A stretch of 9,539 nucleotides of DNA from the NCBI GenBank assembly GCA_943370285.1, contig CALRQJ020000023.1, positions 1-9,539 on the forward strand, written 5' to 3'. This DNA is from CALRQJ02 sp943370285. GTDB taxonomy: Bacteria > Bacteroidota > Bacteroidia > Chitinophagales > Chitinophagaceae. The notes under the pieces are model-generated. The model did no database searches, was not told the origin of the DNA, and saw only the letters and a program-made list of their open reading frames with translations. Each line of letters begins with the position of its first letter. Within the stretch, counting starts at the first letter, position 1. Positions 1-6,320 of this stretch are shown here, piece by piece. A program made the translations under genes and the position numbers.

Positions 1-54
1 ATTCAATTATAAATGTGAACGTATGCATAGTCATTTGCTACCTTTTCTGTGTCC

Positions 55-180
55 TGCGGGGTTCTCCTTCCAAAGCCAATTAGCGTAGCCAAGGGACCCC
101 AGCATATCTCAGCATCAAAAATACGTTTTGTATCTTGCTGGCATCTCTAACATTTGGTACGTTGGGGCACGAACCTAGCT
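55..180. repeat. Family A dispersed repeat, copy A1 (hairpin plus tail)
   Basis: This copy is nearly identical to 1914-2058 over most of its length. It begins with a hairpin, GGGGT at 58-62 pairing with ACCCC at 96-100, with flanking TGC/GCA also complementary. The apex contains the conserved words CCAAAGCCAATTAGCG and TAGCCAAGGGA. A tail follows (AGCATATCTCAGCATCAAAA, then TTGCTGGCATCT), and it ends in the short palindrome GGTACGTT-GGGG-CACGAACC. It lies just past the stop of the minus-strand lipoprotein gene at 190. No transposase or coding potential is visible in it. Confidence 0.8.
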
Positions 181-189
181 GAGAAGCCT

Positions 190-741
190 TTAGCCTGAGG
201 CAATTAATTTTTTCCCAATATCAATGACTGGACTTAAATAATAGTAGTAACAGCTATCGCAATCACTAGGCTGTTTTGTTTTTTTGATAACAAACTTCGA
301 TTGGTTTGCGGATATGGCAAATAAAGTTTTTGTATATGCATGCTTTTCTAATGAGTAACTTCCAGAATCTATTGGCATAAATAGATAAACATGTGATTCT
401 TTATAAGTTATGCCTCCAAAATCCTCTTCATAAACTAGTGATTTACCTTTTGTAAAAAGCATTCTCATCTTTCCGTCTGGCACGTCCTTACCGCTATATT
501 TGAGCGAAATTATTTTTGAAATATATTCACAATCATCATATTCGTAAAATACGAACAAGCTATCCCACTTGAAGGAAGTTATCTCTTTTAAATCAACACT
601 GCAAGACTTATCATTAATACATAGTTTAGCTACTGATATTATCTTTTCTTCAAGAAATACTTTGGGCTTGCTCGTACATGAACAAATAAAAAGTATCAAT
701 ATAAAAAAAGTTGTTTTGTAATTACCGATATTCTTAATCAT
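190..741 (-). CDS. Hypothetical SPII lipoprotein, 183 aa
   Basis: I do not recognise this family. The start at 741 gives a typical lipoprotein signal: a basic N-terminus (MIKNIGNYK), a hydrophobic core at residues 11-19 and the lipobox I-C-S-C with the lipidated cysteine at residue 22. The mature protein should be anchored in a membrane on the periplasmic side or at the surface. It holds further cysteines at about 41, 47, 71, 161 and 164, the last two in a DCDSCYYYY motif, so disulfide or metal contacts are possible but unproven. The C-terminus ends 10 bases before repeat A1, and another A-type hairpin (783-827) lies upstream of the start. The gene stands alone and is divergent from the membrane-protein gene at 843. 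No SD site or clear -7 element was found. Confidence is high that it is a lipoprotein; its function is unknown. Confidence 0.8.
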   Translation of the reverse strand: MIKNIGNYKTTFFILILFICSCTSKPKVFLEEKIISVAKLCINDKSCSVDLKEITSFKWDSLFVFYEYDDCEYISKIISLKYSGKDVPDGKMRMLFTKGKSLVYEEDFGGITYKESHVYLFMPIDSGSYSLEKHAYTKTLFAISANQSKFVIKKTKQPSDCDSCYYYYLSPVIDIGKKLIASG

Positions 742-782
742 TATTTGTGTTTATTGCATCCTTTACCCAAGCCTCCCATTTT

Positions 783-827
783 GTCCGCCAGTGGTATCCT
801 TCCAAAGCCAAGTGCCCCCGGCGGGAC
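783..827. repeat. Family A hairpin, copy A3 (short form)
   Basis: CCGCC at 785-789 pairs with GGCGG at 820-824, and GTC/GAC extend the stem around one bulged G. The apex keeps the family word CCTTCCAAAGCCAA seen in A1 and A2, while the stem bases are entirely different from A1. The copy lacks the AGCATATCTCAGC tail. It sits between the divergent starts at 741 and 843, so it would lie upstream or in the leader of either gene. Confidence 0.6.
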
Positions 828-842
828 TAAAAAATTAAAAAT

Positions 843-1184
843 ATGAAAATAAATTATTACTCATTTAAGAATTTGTTGATAGGTTTTGGATTTGGTCTAA
901 TCCCTATTTCTTTATTGATTGGAGTATTTTCCTTACTAGGATTTAGTCCTGTATTTTTTAATGAAACTGAATATTATGGAATAAAAGGTTTATTGGTTAG
1001 TATCGTTATATCTTTTTTAATGACTTTGCTTTTATCTTGCATGTGTTATATTTTTCTTAACCTAGGTGTATTTATTTATAATATAATTAACCCTAACAAT
1101 TGGTTCGTGGTGGCTCGAACCAAGGGGAAGAATAAAAGTAGAGCAGGAAAGGAGCAGCAAAAAAGTCAATCAAATGAGCAATGA
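843..1184 (+). CDS. Small inner-membrane protein with basic tail, 113 aa
   Basis: The family is not recognised. Two hydrophobic segments at about residues 11-34 and 49-82 predict a two-pass (possibly hairpin-like) inner-membrane protein. A polar, Lys/Gln-rich tail follows (residues 94-113) and is probably cytoplasmic. The ATG at 843 follows an A-rich leader typical of Bacteroidota. The reading frame overlaps the next gene (start 1174) by 11 bases, so the two are likely co-translated and functionally paired. The stretch encoding residues about 84-93 (NNWFVVARTK) is a copy of the short palindromic repeat found at 145-175, 2027-2054 and 8147-8175. The C-terminal tail may therefore have been acquired or extended when a repeat landed in the gene's 3' end. 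Confidence 0.7.
   Translation: MKINYYSFKNLLIGFGFGLIPISLLIGVFSLLGFSPVFFNETEYYGIKGLLVSIVISFLMTLLLSCMCYIFLNLGVFIYNIINPNNWFVVARTKGKNKSRAGKEQQKSQSNEQ
1094..1122. repeat. Short family A palindrome inside a coding gene
   Basis: The sequence reads TAACAATTGGTTCGTG, loop GTGG, then CTCGAACCAAGG. It is the same element as the end of A2 (TAACAATTGGTTCGTGGCGG at 2026-2045) and the solitary copy at 8147. GGTTCGTG pairs with CTCGAACC with one mismatch. Here it lies in frame inside the 843-1184 gene and is translated as NNWFVVARTK. Confidence 0.65.
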
Positions 1185-1503
1185 AATTTTTTATAAACTA
1201 AAAGCTTTTGTAACTAAACAGGCTGCTATAGCAGAAGATGAAGTAACAGAAGATGCACAATTAGAGGATGATTTAGGTGTAACAGGTGATGATGCTGTAG
1301 ATTTTATTATTGCCTATGGGAAAGTATTTAATGTTGATGTTTCAAATTTTATGGCAGCAGATTATTTTGGTTCCGAAGGCGGGATGAGATTACCATTATT
1401 TTTAAGCAGTAATAAACGAACCAGAAAGACACTCACAGTAAAACATCTTGTAAAAGGGATAGCTGCAGGTAGATTAGACAAAGAAATTATTAATGATAAG
1501 TAA
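1174..1503 (+). CDS. DUF1493-type acyl-carrier-like protein, 109 aa
   Basis: The N-terminal half (residues about 5-65) resembles the acyl-carrier fold of DUF1493 proteins: an acidic helix leading to LEDDLGVTGDDAVDF (30-44), where ACPs have the DSL phosphopantetheine site. The expected serine is replaced by the T-G-D-D segment, so it probably carries no 4'-phosphopantetheine arm. Positions 87-101 (LTVKHLVKGIAAGRL) match the C-terminal helix usual in DUF1493. The start overlaps the preceding membrane-protein gene by 11 bases, which suggests translational coupling and joint function. It is likely cytoplasmic. DUF1493 has no settled biochemical role that I can assert. Family assignment is from memory of the motif pattern. 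Confidence 0.75.
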   Translation: MSNEIFYKLKAFVTKQAAIAEDEVTEDAQLEDDLGVTGDDAVDFIIAYGKVFNVDVSNFMAADYFGSEGGMRLPLFLSSNKRTRKTLTVKHLVKGIAAGRLDKEIINDK

Positions 1504-1505
1504 CT

Positions 1506-1532
1506 TATAAAAAAGCCATCACGGGGCTTTGT
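1506..1532 (-). terminator. Intrinsic terminator for the 1550-1891 lipoprotein gene
   Basis: On the minus strand the sequence reads AAAGCC, a short loop, GGCTTT and then further T residues (TTTTAT). This is a 6-bp stem (1525-1530 with 1512-1517) followed by a U-tract, 20 bases past the stop of the minus-strand gene. On the plus strand the same stem lacks a good U-tract, so it would serve the convergent 1174-1503 gene only weakly. Confidence 0.6.
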
Positions 1533-1549
1533 CCGTTGCTGCTATAAAT

Positions 1550-1891
1550 TTAATCCCCTGTTTGGATATAAATACTATTATTATAACGATGACTAAATAA
1601 ATATTTCCCTTCTGCATTATAAACTAGTAATACTTGCCATCCTATCTTATTCTTTTGGTTATATAATAGCTTATGAAGTGAATGGATAGTATTTGTATCA
1701 ATTTTATTGCTGTTAGCAATTACGTTTATGTAGTAAAACTCACAAGGTATATTCTCCAATTTTAAATTGGTAGTCGCTGTGGCTGCCTTCTCAAATTGAA
1801 GTTTCCATTCTCCCGACAATTCACCACATACAATACTATCACAAGAATAAAGCAAAAACGAAAAAACTGATATTATCAAAAATTTCTTCAT
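1550..1891 (-). CDS. Hypothetical SPII lipoprotein, 113 aa
   Basis: The family is not recognised. MKKFLIISVFSFLLYSC is a classic lipoprotein signal with lipobox L-Y-S-C and lipidated cysteine at residue 17. The mature part is only about 96 residues, mixed alpha/beta in character, with two further cysteines at about 22 and 50. It contains a conserved-looking ITIH-like stretch NTIHSLHKLLYNQKN and a beta-rich end (WQVLLVYNAEGKYLFSHRYN). It is convergent with the DUF1493 gene, with a shared terminator between them. Its upstream side is directly occupied by repeat A2 (1914-2058). No partner gene is visible. The small size and isolation fit an accessory, possibly immunity-like or stress-related lipoprotein, but nothing in the sequence decides this. 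Confidence 0.75.
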   Translation of the reverse strand: MKKFLIISVFSFLLYSCDSIVCGELSGEWKLQFEKAATATTNLKLENIPCEFYYINVIANSNKIDTNTIHSLHKLLYNQKNKIGWQVLLVYNAEGKYLFSHRYNNSIYIQTGD

Positions 1892-1913
1892 GCTATCTTA
1901 CCGTTTTTCCGAC

Positions 1914-2058
1914 AGGGGTCTCCTTTTGTAAGGCAGGCATTTCCTTCTAAAGCCAATTAGCGTAGCCAAGGGACACCGGCATATCTCAGCATCAAAAATA
2001 CATTCTTTATTTTGCTGGCATCTTTAACAATTGGTTCGTGGCGGCAGGAACCTAGGTG
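1914..2058. repeat. Family A dispersed repeat, copy A2 (long form)
   Basis: This copy matches A1 across CTAAAGCCAATTAGCGTAGC, the AGCATCAAAAATAC tail, TTGCTGGCATCT, and the terminal palindrome GGTTCGTG-GCGG-CAGGAACC. Its 5' stem GGGGTCTCC at 1917-1925 pairs with GGGACACC at 1970-1977 with one mismatch. It carries an extra segment (TTTTGTAAGGCAGGCA) inside the hairpin compared with A1. It lies upstream of the minus-strand lipoprotein start at 1891. Confidence 0.8.
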
Positions 2059-2154
2059 ATGCATGTTGACGTCTCCATTTTAACGGGCAATATCTACAAC
2101 CAATGAACCAGTAAATGATTGACTGCTTCTACGAAAAGCATTGTTTTTGTCTTT

Positions 2155-2201
2155 CAGGGGTCTCCACACTTGGCCTTACCTGCATAGCAATGGGACCCCT
2201 G
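2155..2201. repeat. Family A-like hairpin, copy A4
   Basis: CAGGGGTC at 2155-2162 pairs perfectly with GACCCCTG at 2194-2201, extended by CC/GG around a bulged T. The arms TCTCC and ATGGGAC match those of A1 and A2, but the loop (ACACTTGGCCTTACCTGCAT) is only loosely related. It is followed by GCATTAAAA, like the GCATATCTC after A1. Confidence 0.55.
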
Positions 2202-2262
2202 CATTAAAACGCTATAACCACCATTTATTCACCTTGGTCACCGCAGTTTCAACATATCAACC

Positions 2263-2351
2263 AAATTCGCCTTTACAGGTGTTGTTCACCTGCAAATGAT
2301 ATAAAATTAAAGATAAATTGTTGGTGCGGAAAACCAACAACGGCGAAAATT
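2263..2351 (+). repeat. Family B structured repeat, copy B1
   Basis: The outer stem is ATTCGCC at 2265-2271 with GGCGAA at 2342-2347. Stem P2 is CAGGTG 2276-2281, loop TTGTT, CACCTG 2287-2292. Stem P3 is TTGTTGGT 2318-2325 with ACCAACAA 2333-2340. The linker CAAATGATATAAAATTAAAG lies between P2 and P3. The whole folds as a three-way junction. It is about 80% identical to B2 and B3, and non-coding. Confidence 0.75.
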
Positions 2352-2381
2352 TAAATACGTATAGTTTTAAGTTGAATGCCA

Positions 2382-2424
2382 TGGTCTCTTGGCTTGGCGA
2401 TAGCGGCGGTGCAAAAAGAGTCCA
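2382..2424. repeat. Family A-like hairpin, copy A5 (weak)
   Basis: TGGTCTCTT at 2382-2390 pairs with AAGAGTCCA at 2416-2424 with one mismatch. The apex contains GGCTTGGCGATAGCGG. The layout (GGTCTC arm, GCC-rich apex, GCAA follow-on) recalls A4, but sequence identity to A1/A2 is low. Confidence 0.4.
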
Positions 2425-2431
2425 GCAAGAC

Positions 2432-2487
2432 TAGGTATGGAATTTATACTATCAAATGCTCATAATATATTAGTATAAAACTACCTA
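2432..2487. repeat. AT-rich interrupted inverted repeat
   Basis: TAGGTA (2432-2437) and TTTATACTA (2443-2451) pair with TAGTATAAA (2471-2479) and TACCTA (2482-2487), leaving an asymmetric internal loop and a 19-base apex. It does not end in a T-run suitable for an intrinsic terminator. It could be an operator, a recombination site or a hairpin remnant. Confidence 0.45.
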
Positions 2488-2653
2488 ATAAAAAAAGGGA
2501 AATCTTCTCTTTTCGGACCCGTTTTACCCAATAATATATATGCCAAATATAAGATTGAGATACCTAATAATAGATACCGCAACCATCTGGGAATATTATT
2601 ATTTAAGTTTTTCATTCTATCTATTAACTGATCGAACTTCCGTTATCGGAGAA

Positions 2654-2741
2654 ATTTTTCACCTTTTCAGGTGTTCTTCTCCTGCAAATGACATGAAATT
2701 AACGATAAATTGTTGGTGCGGAACGTTAACAATTGCGAAGA
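2654..2741 (+). repeat. Family B structured repeat, copy B2
   Basis: This copy keeps the B linker GACATGAAATTAACGATAAA and loop CGGAA. Stem P3 is TTGTTGGTG 2710-2718 with CGTTAACAA 2724-2732. All nine positions still pair if G-U is allowed on the plus-strand transcript. P2 is partly broken (CAGG with CCTG only) and the outer stem is weak, so this may be a decaying copy. Confidence 0.7.
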
Positions 2742-2839
2742 ATGTTTCTCCATCACCTATCACCTATCCGAATATTATGTGCATTGGCTTTAGTTGAAGG
2801 TCAGTTTGTTCTTCACCTACAAGATTGGTTTTTATTATT

Positions 2840-3097
2840 ATTTGTTGTTGTCCTTTCTTTTGTGGAAAAGAAAGGACCAAAGAAAGCCACCGGAAACAGA
2901 TACACGGCCCTGTTTCCGGATACGCCTTGATTTAGCAGTGGAATTACTGTGAGGATGAACATTAGTTCCTTGTCTTACAGCAGTCCTTCAAGATTCATAT
3001 TTTGACTGTTATTATTTGATACTCGCCTAGCACTTACAGCTATCCAGGGTACTTTGTGACCTCCGTGAAAAACGCCGTGTCCATTGTGGTAAAAAGT
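2840..3097 (+). repeat. Family C long structured repeat, copy C1
   Basis: About 260 bases recur at 8935-9197. The first hairpin is GTCCTTTCTTTT (2850-2861), loop GTGG, AAAAGAAAGGAC (2866-2877), a perfect 12-bp stem. The second is CCGGAAACAG (2890-2899), a 10-base loop, CTGTTTCCGG (2910-2919), also perfect. A middle part shares CAGTCCTTCA and TTTGATACTCGCCTAGCA. The end is a run of GTG-containing words (ACTTTGTG, CTCCGTG, CGCCGTG, TTGTGGTAAAAA). It stops 8 bases before the stop codon of the porin gene. Confidence 0.8.
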
Positions 3098-3104
3098 CGC
3101 TGCT

Positions 3105-4202
3105 TTATCGCACCACATCAATCAGCAATGCCGTTGTAAAAGTATGATTGCTTTTGCGCAATGAATTGCCCTGCTCAAAATAAGGTGAGCTATTATTTAG
3201 TAGCCGCCCTTCTATTCTGCACAATACATATTTACCTAATTTTCTATCTGCATTAATAGAATATCCCAGCATATTTACAGCAGCAGCATTTACTTGCGGA
3301 GTAATCACCCCATTCTTATCGTTGTAATATTCCGATCTTAATGCTATTGCAAACTTATCTTTTTCATATCGTACTATTGCTACCGGAGAAAACCAATGCT
3401 CTGTTTTGCCCGATTGCATTTTATTTCGTTGAATGCCGTAATCAAACCCTAATATCATACTCCATCTATTTCCGAACTGCCATATGCCATAAAAATTATT
3501 GAAAAATCGTGATGTTTCCGTATTACCCATTTTCTCTGCACCCAAAAAACTGCTCCAGTTAAATTTGAAACCAGCTAAAGAGGTATAAGTAATTTGCGTA
3601 CCCCATGCCGGGGGAGTATTTTTAAACATCGGACTAATACGCTGCCAACCGTTGAGCATCAATAAGGCGGCATACCATTTTTCATTTGTGGCAGTATATG
3701 AGAGCTTTACGCCAAACTCGTAATAGGGTGAATTTTCAGCCAAAATACTTCTGGTAAGGGTGGCACACTCTTTACTGATGGCACTTTCAAAACCAATATG
3801 TGAGGGCATAATTCCGGCATCGAGCCAAAGGTTTTTTCGAGCCGATAATTTAATACCCATATTGGCTTCATAAACATGTTGTAGCCATGTGGGTTCGGCT
3901 GATAGATTATAGGTAGCGTAAGTGCCTGCCATTAAACCTAAAGCAGCTCTTTTAGATTTTTCGTTATATGTTAGACCTGCTAAAGCTAGGTTTACATTCA
4001 CCGCATTAAGCCTGTTGTGGTTGAATAAGAAGGATGATTTTTGAGGGTTATTTTTAGCATTAAATTCATACGAATAATACGTATCAACATACAGTCGCTT
4101 TTGCAGCTTTGGTTTATGCATAGCTGAGTCTTGCGAAAAACCGCTGAACACCAATAAAAGGTAACTTAACGATAAAGGTATTTTTAAACAGTATGCTTGC
4201 AT
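3105..4202 (-). CDS. Outer-membrane beta-barrel porin-like protein, 365 aa
   Basis: The N-terminus MQAYCLKIPLSLSYLLLVFS is a signal peptide, with cleavage probably near SGFSQ (about residue 24). The rest is a series of amphipathic strands rich in Tyr/Trp/Asn with turn motifs, ending in a hydrophobic strand (TFTTALLIDVVR), as in barrels inserted in the outer membrane. It resembles the OmpL-like porin-2 (BBP2) group that Bacteroidota often keep beside kdp genes; this family call is from memory. The ATG overlaps the stop of kup by one base (TAATG), so the pair is one operon and translation is likely coupled. Context suggests passage of potassium or other small ions across the outer membrane to feed Kup. 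The substrate is inferred, not shown. A C repeat abuts its 3' end. Confidence 0.75.
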   Translation of the reverse strand: MQAYCLKIPLSLSYLLLVFSGFSQDSAMHKPKLQKRLYVDTYYSYEFNAKNNPQKSSFLFNHNRLNAVNVNLALAGLTYNEKSKRAALGLMAGTYATYNLSAEPTWLQHVYEANMGIKLSARKNLWLDAGIMPSHIGFESAISKECATLTRSILAENSPYYEFGVKLSYTATNEKWYAALLMLNGWQRISPMFKNTPPAWGTQITYTSLAGFKFNWSSFLGAEKMGNTETSRFFNNFYGIWQFGNRWSMILGFDYGIQRNKMQSGKTEHWFSPVAIVRYEKDKFAIALRSEYYNDKNGVITPQVNAAAVNMLGYSINADRKLGKYVLCRIEGRLLNNSSPYFEQGNSLRKSNHTFTTALLIDVVR

Positions 4203-6169
4203 TAATACTCTACTCTTTTTAATCTTAGTTTGGTAACCGGAGCCACTATTAAAGGAAATTTTTCAACCAACACATTGGCGGGGTCAAGTCCAAAGCCTCT
4301 TTCTTCAGACAATGAAATTTCTTTCAACCAAAAATGAAACTTCATAATAATTCTTTCGGTAAAAGGTAATTCATTATCCTGACTCAAATATTTTTCCATC
4401 ACTACAAATTGAAAATCACCTACCATATTGGCTTTCTCTAAACTTGAATAACGGCTGGTGATATTTACTTCTTTATTGTGTACTAAATCTTCTACCACTT
4501 TTCTGAACATATAATCAATTCTTGGTTGCACTCTAAACCCTAATCTAAATTCTATTCTAATGATATCGTTTGGTATAATATGCGTAACACTGTATTCTGT
4601 AGTGTACGGTTCATCTACTGTATCTACATGGATGAACCAATAAATATCCGCTCTTTTTGGTTTTCTGCTGAGGATAGAATAAATGATCTTGTGTTCAATT
4701 TCTTTAGGGTTATCGGCACTGGTAAGGTAAATAAGATGTGATGCGTATTTGGGTATAGATCTATCAATACTCAGTTCTTGAATCTTTGAAATGTAATGTT
4801 CTAATCGTACAAATTCTATATACCTATTTTTAATTTTTCTTGCACTATACCAATCATACATGATAAAAAACAACACCCCACCTACAATCAACGTTACATA
4901 TCCGCCATGCGGAAATTTTTCTAAATTAGCATAGAAGAAGCTACATTCAATAGTAAAATAAACGGCTAAATACAAGTAAATAAGTATTGGTTTTGTTCTA
5001 CGCAATACCAGAAAGTTTGCAAATAAAATAGAAGTGGCAATCATAGTTATGGTAATGGCTAAACCATAAGCAGCTTCCATATTTGATGCTTTTTTGAAAT
5101 ACAATACAATACCAATACAGCCGGCATACAACAATAGATTTACAGCCGGAACAAATAACTGACCCTTTGCCTCTGTGGGATAATTGATTTTAAGTTTGGG
5201 AGCCAGGTTTAATCGCATGGCTTCGCTTACTAATGTAAATGATCCCGAAATAAGTGCTTGACTTGCAATAATAGTAGCAGCCGTAGCTATAGCAATACCA
5301 AAATAAATAAACCAGCCGGGCATAATTCCATAGAAAGGATTGAAACCGCTTTCAATCATTTGCGGGCTGATTAAATGGCCTTTATGCTGCATAAGCAACC
5401 ACGATCCTTGACCCAAATAGTTGATAATAAGACTGAACTTTACCAAAATCCACGAATAGCGGATATTCCATTTTCCGCAATGACCAAGGTCGGAGTATAA
5501 TGCTTCGGCACCGGTGGTACATAGAAATACGCCGGCTAAAATGTAAAATCCTTTCGGATATGTAATCAGCAGCTTAATGCCATAATAGGGGTTGAATGCT
5601 TTGAGTATGGACAAGTCTTGAATCATATATACAAATCCAAGCGCTGCAAGCATCACAAACCATATAGTCATTATCGGACCAAAAAAGCGACCTATAAAAG
5701 CGGTACCAAACTGTTGTACAAAAAAGATTAGCGTTAAAATTCCAATAACAATCCAAATCACAGTCCACTGGGTGATATTGTGCAAAGCCGGAACTTGCTT
5801 TAATCCTTCGATAGCAGAGGTTACTGAAATTGGCGGCGTAATCATACCATCTGCCAATAATGCTGCTCCCCCAAACATTGCCGGAATAACAAGCCACTTT
5901 CGCCTTCTTCTTACCAACGCATATAATGAAAAAACACCGCCCTCTCCTTTATTGTCGGCTCTTAGCGTTAAGATTACATACTTGAATGTTGTTTGCAATG
6001 TAAGGGTCCAAATAATCAACGACAAGGCGCCAACAATCAGTTCTTCTGAGATTACTTTATTACTGGTAATGGCATTTAATACATAGAGTGGCGAAGTTCC
6101 GATATCTCCAAAAATAATTCCAAGAGCAATGAGTAAACCAGCGGTACTTACACGGTTATGTGAGGACAT
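4202..6169 (-). CDS. kup: Kup-type potassium uptake transporter, 655 aa
   Basis: This is an inner-membrane K+ transporter of the HAK/KUP/KT family, normally driven by K+/H+ symport. The signature GDIGTSPLYV is at residues 21-30, followed by DNKGEGGVFSLYAL at 72-85. About twelve membrane spans occupy roughly residues 10-450, and a hydrophilic cytoplasmic domain runs to the end (GLDPANVLVEKFPLI near the C-terminus). The length is close to E. coli Kup (about 620). I chose the start at 6169 (MSSHNRVSTAGLL): the in-frame ATG at 6217 would add 16 residues not typical of the family and lies upstream of the TACTTTTG promoter element at 6191-6198. It forms an operon with the downstream porin gene and diverges from the KdpD/KdpE-type pair, which probably controls it. 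Confidence 0.95.
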   Translation of the reverse strand: MSSHNRVSTAGLLIALGIIFGDIGTSPLYVLNAITSNKVISEELIVGALSLIIWTLTLQTTFKYVILTLRADNKGEGGVFSLYALVRRRRKWLVIPAMFGGAALLADGMITPPISVTSAIEGLKQVPALHNITQWTVIWIVIGILTLIFFVQQFGTAFIGRFFGPIMTIWFVMLAALGFVYMIQDLSILKAFNPYYGIKLLITYPKGFYILAGVFLCTTGAEALYSDLGHCGKWNIRYSWILVKFSLIINYLGQGSWLLMQHKGHLISPQMIESGFNPFYGIMPGWFIYFGIAIATAATIIASQALISGSFTLVSEAMRLNLAPKLKINYPTEAKGQLFVPAVNLLLYAGCIGIVLYFKKASNMEAAYGLAITITMIATSILFANFLVLRRTKPILIYLYLAVYFTIECSFFYANLEKFPHGGYVTLIVGGVLFFIMYDWYSARKIKNRYIEFVRLEHYISKIQELSIDRSIPKYASHLIYLTSADNPKEIEHKIIYSILSRKPKRADIYWFIHVDTVDEPYTTEYSVTHIIPNDIIRIEFRLGFRVQPRIDYMFRKVVEDLVHNKEVNITSRYSSLEKANMVGDFQFVVMEKYLSQDNELPFTERIIMKFHFWLKEISLSEERGFGLDPANVLVEKFPLIVAPVTKLRLKRVEY

Positions 6170-6190
6170 TTTTATTATTAATTTAAACCT

Positions 6191-6198
6191 CAAAAGTA
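6191..6198 (-). promoter_or_regulatory. Putative kup promoter, Bacteroidota -7 element
   Basis: The minus strand reads TACTTTTG, a full match to the TAnnTTTG -7 consensus of Bacteroidota primary sigma factor. It is 21 bases before the chosen ATG (6169). No good TTTG -33 element is visible at the proper distance, which fits a promoter dependent on an activator, such as one bound at 6239-6271. The same octamer serves the opposite gene at 6298-6305. Confidence 0.55.
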
Positions 6199-6238
6199 TA
6201 GACGACTTATGCTGCATCGCATTGGCTGGCTAAAATCC

Positions 6239-6271
6239 TTATACATTCTTTATACGCCTTTTTACATACAA
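6239..6271. promoter_or_regulatory. Candidate KdpE-type operator: three 11-bp-spaced repeats
   Basis: TTATAC at 6239, TTATAC at 6250 and TTTACA at 6261 start exactly 11 bases apart, one helical turn. This is the geometry used by OmpR/PhoB-family winged-helix regulators. The E. coli KdpE site, as I recall it, likewise has TTTATA and TTTACA half-sites about 11 bases apart. The triplet lies between the two divergent -7 elements, roughly 40-70 bases upstream of each expected start. Binding by the adjacent regulator is inferred. Confidence 0.5.
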
Positions 6272-6297
6272 TTGATAAGTGACCGATGGAGTATTGT

Positions 6298-6305
6298 TAC
6301 TTTTG
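6298..6305 (+). promoter_or_regulatory. Putative promoter of the kinase/regulator operon
   Basis: TACTTTTG matches the TAnnTTTG -7 consensus. A weak TTG at 6272-6274 could act as the -33 element, though with long spacing. Transcription would begin near 6311, only about 10 bases before the ATG at 6321. This supports 6321 over the in-frame ATG at 6279, which lies upstream of this element. Confidence 0.5.
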
Positions 6306-6320
6306 TTTTTTACATATACA

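Larger units (their letters stand above)
2060..3104. other. 1 kb gene-free region filled with structured repeats
   Basis: I found no reading frame here with a plausible product. The longer open frames run straight through repeats and read as low-complexity or repeat-derived peptides. The content is two A-type hairpins (2155-2201, 2382-2424), two B repeats (2263-2351, 2654-2741), an AT-rich inverted repeat (2432-2487) and one C repeat (2840-3097). About 2490-2650 and 2745-2835 show nothing identifiable, apart from a possible B fragment (GTTCTTCACCTACAAGATTGG) near 2808-2830. Confidence 0.7.

Noticed and set aside
1094..2054. Integron attC sites, suggested by the TAAC / GTTA core of the short palindromes and the cassette-like genes
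   Set aside because: Only half of an attC pattern is present (GTTRRRG rather than GTTRRRY, and no matching RYYYAAC partner at the other end). Genes are on both strands, and no integron integrase is in view.
2540..2930. Overlapping open frames that could encode 85- and 65-residue proteins
   Set aside because: They run through repeats B2 and C1, overlap each other, and their peptides are just repeat translations with no signal or domain pattern.
2155..3097. CRISPR array in the repeat-rich region
   Set aside because: Repeats are long, few, diverged and irregularly spaced; there are no uniform spacers and no cas genes.
5574..6086. Open frames inside kup on both strands
   Set aside because: They lie entirely within the strongly supported kup gene and are shadow frames with no domain features.
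6170..6217. Longer Kup start at 6217
   Set aside because: The extra 16 residues are not typical of the family, and the likely -7 element (6191-6198) lies downstream of that ATG.
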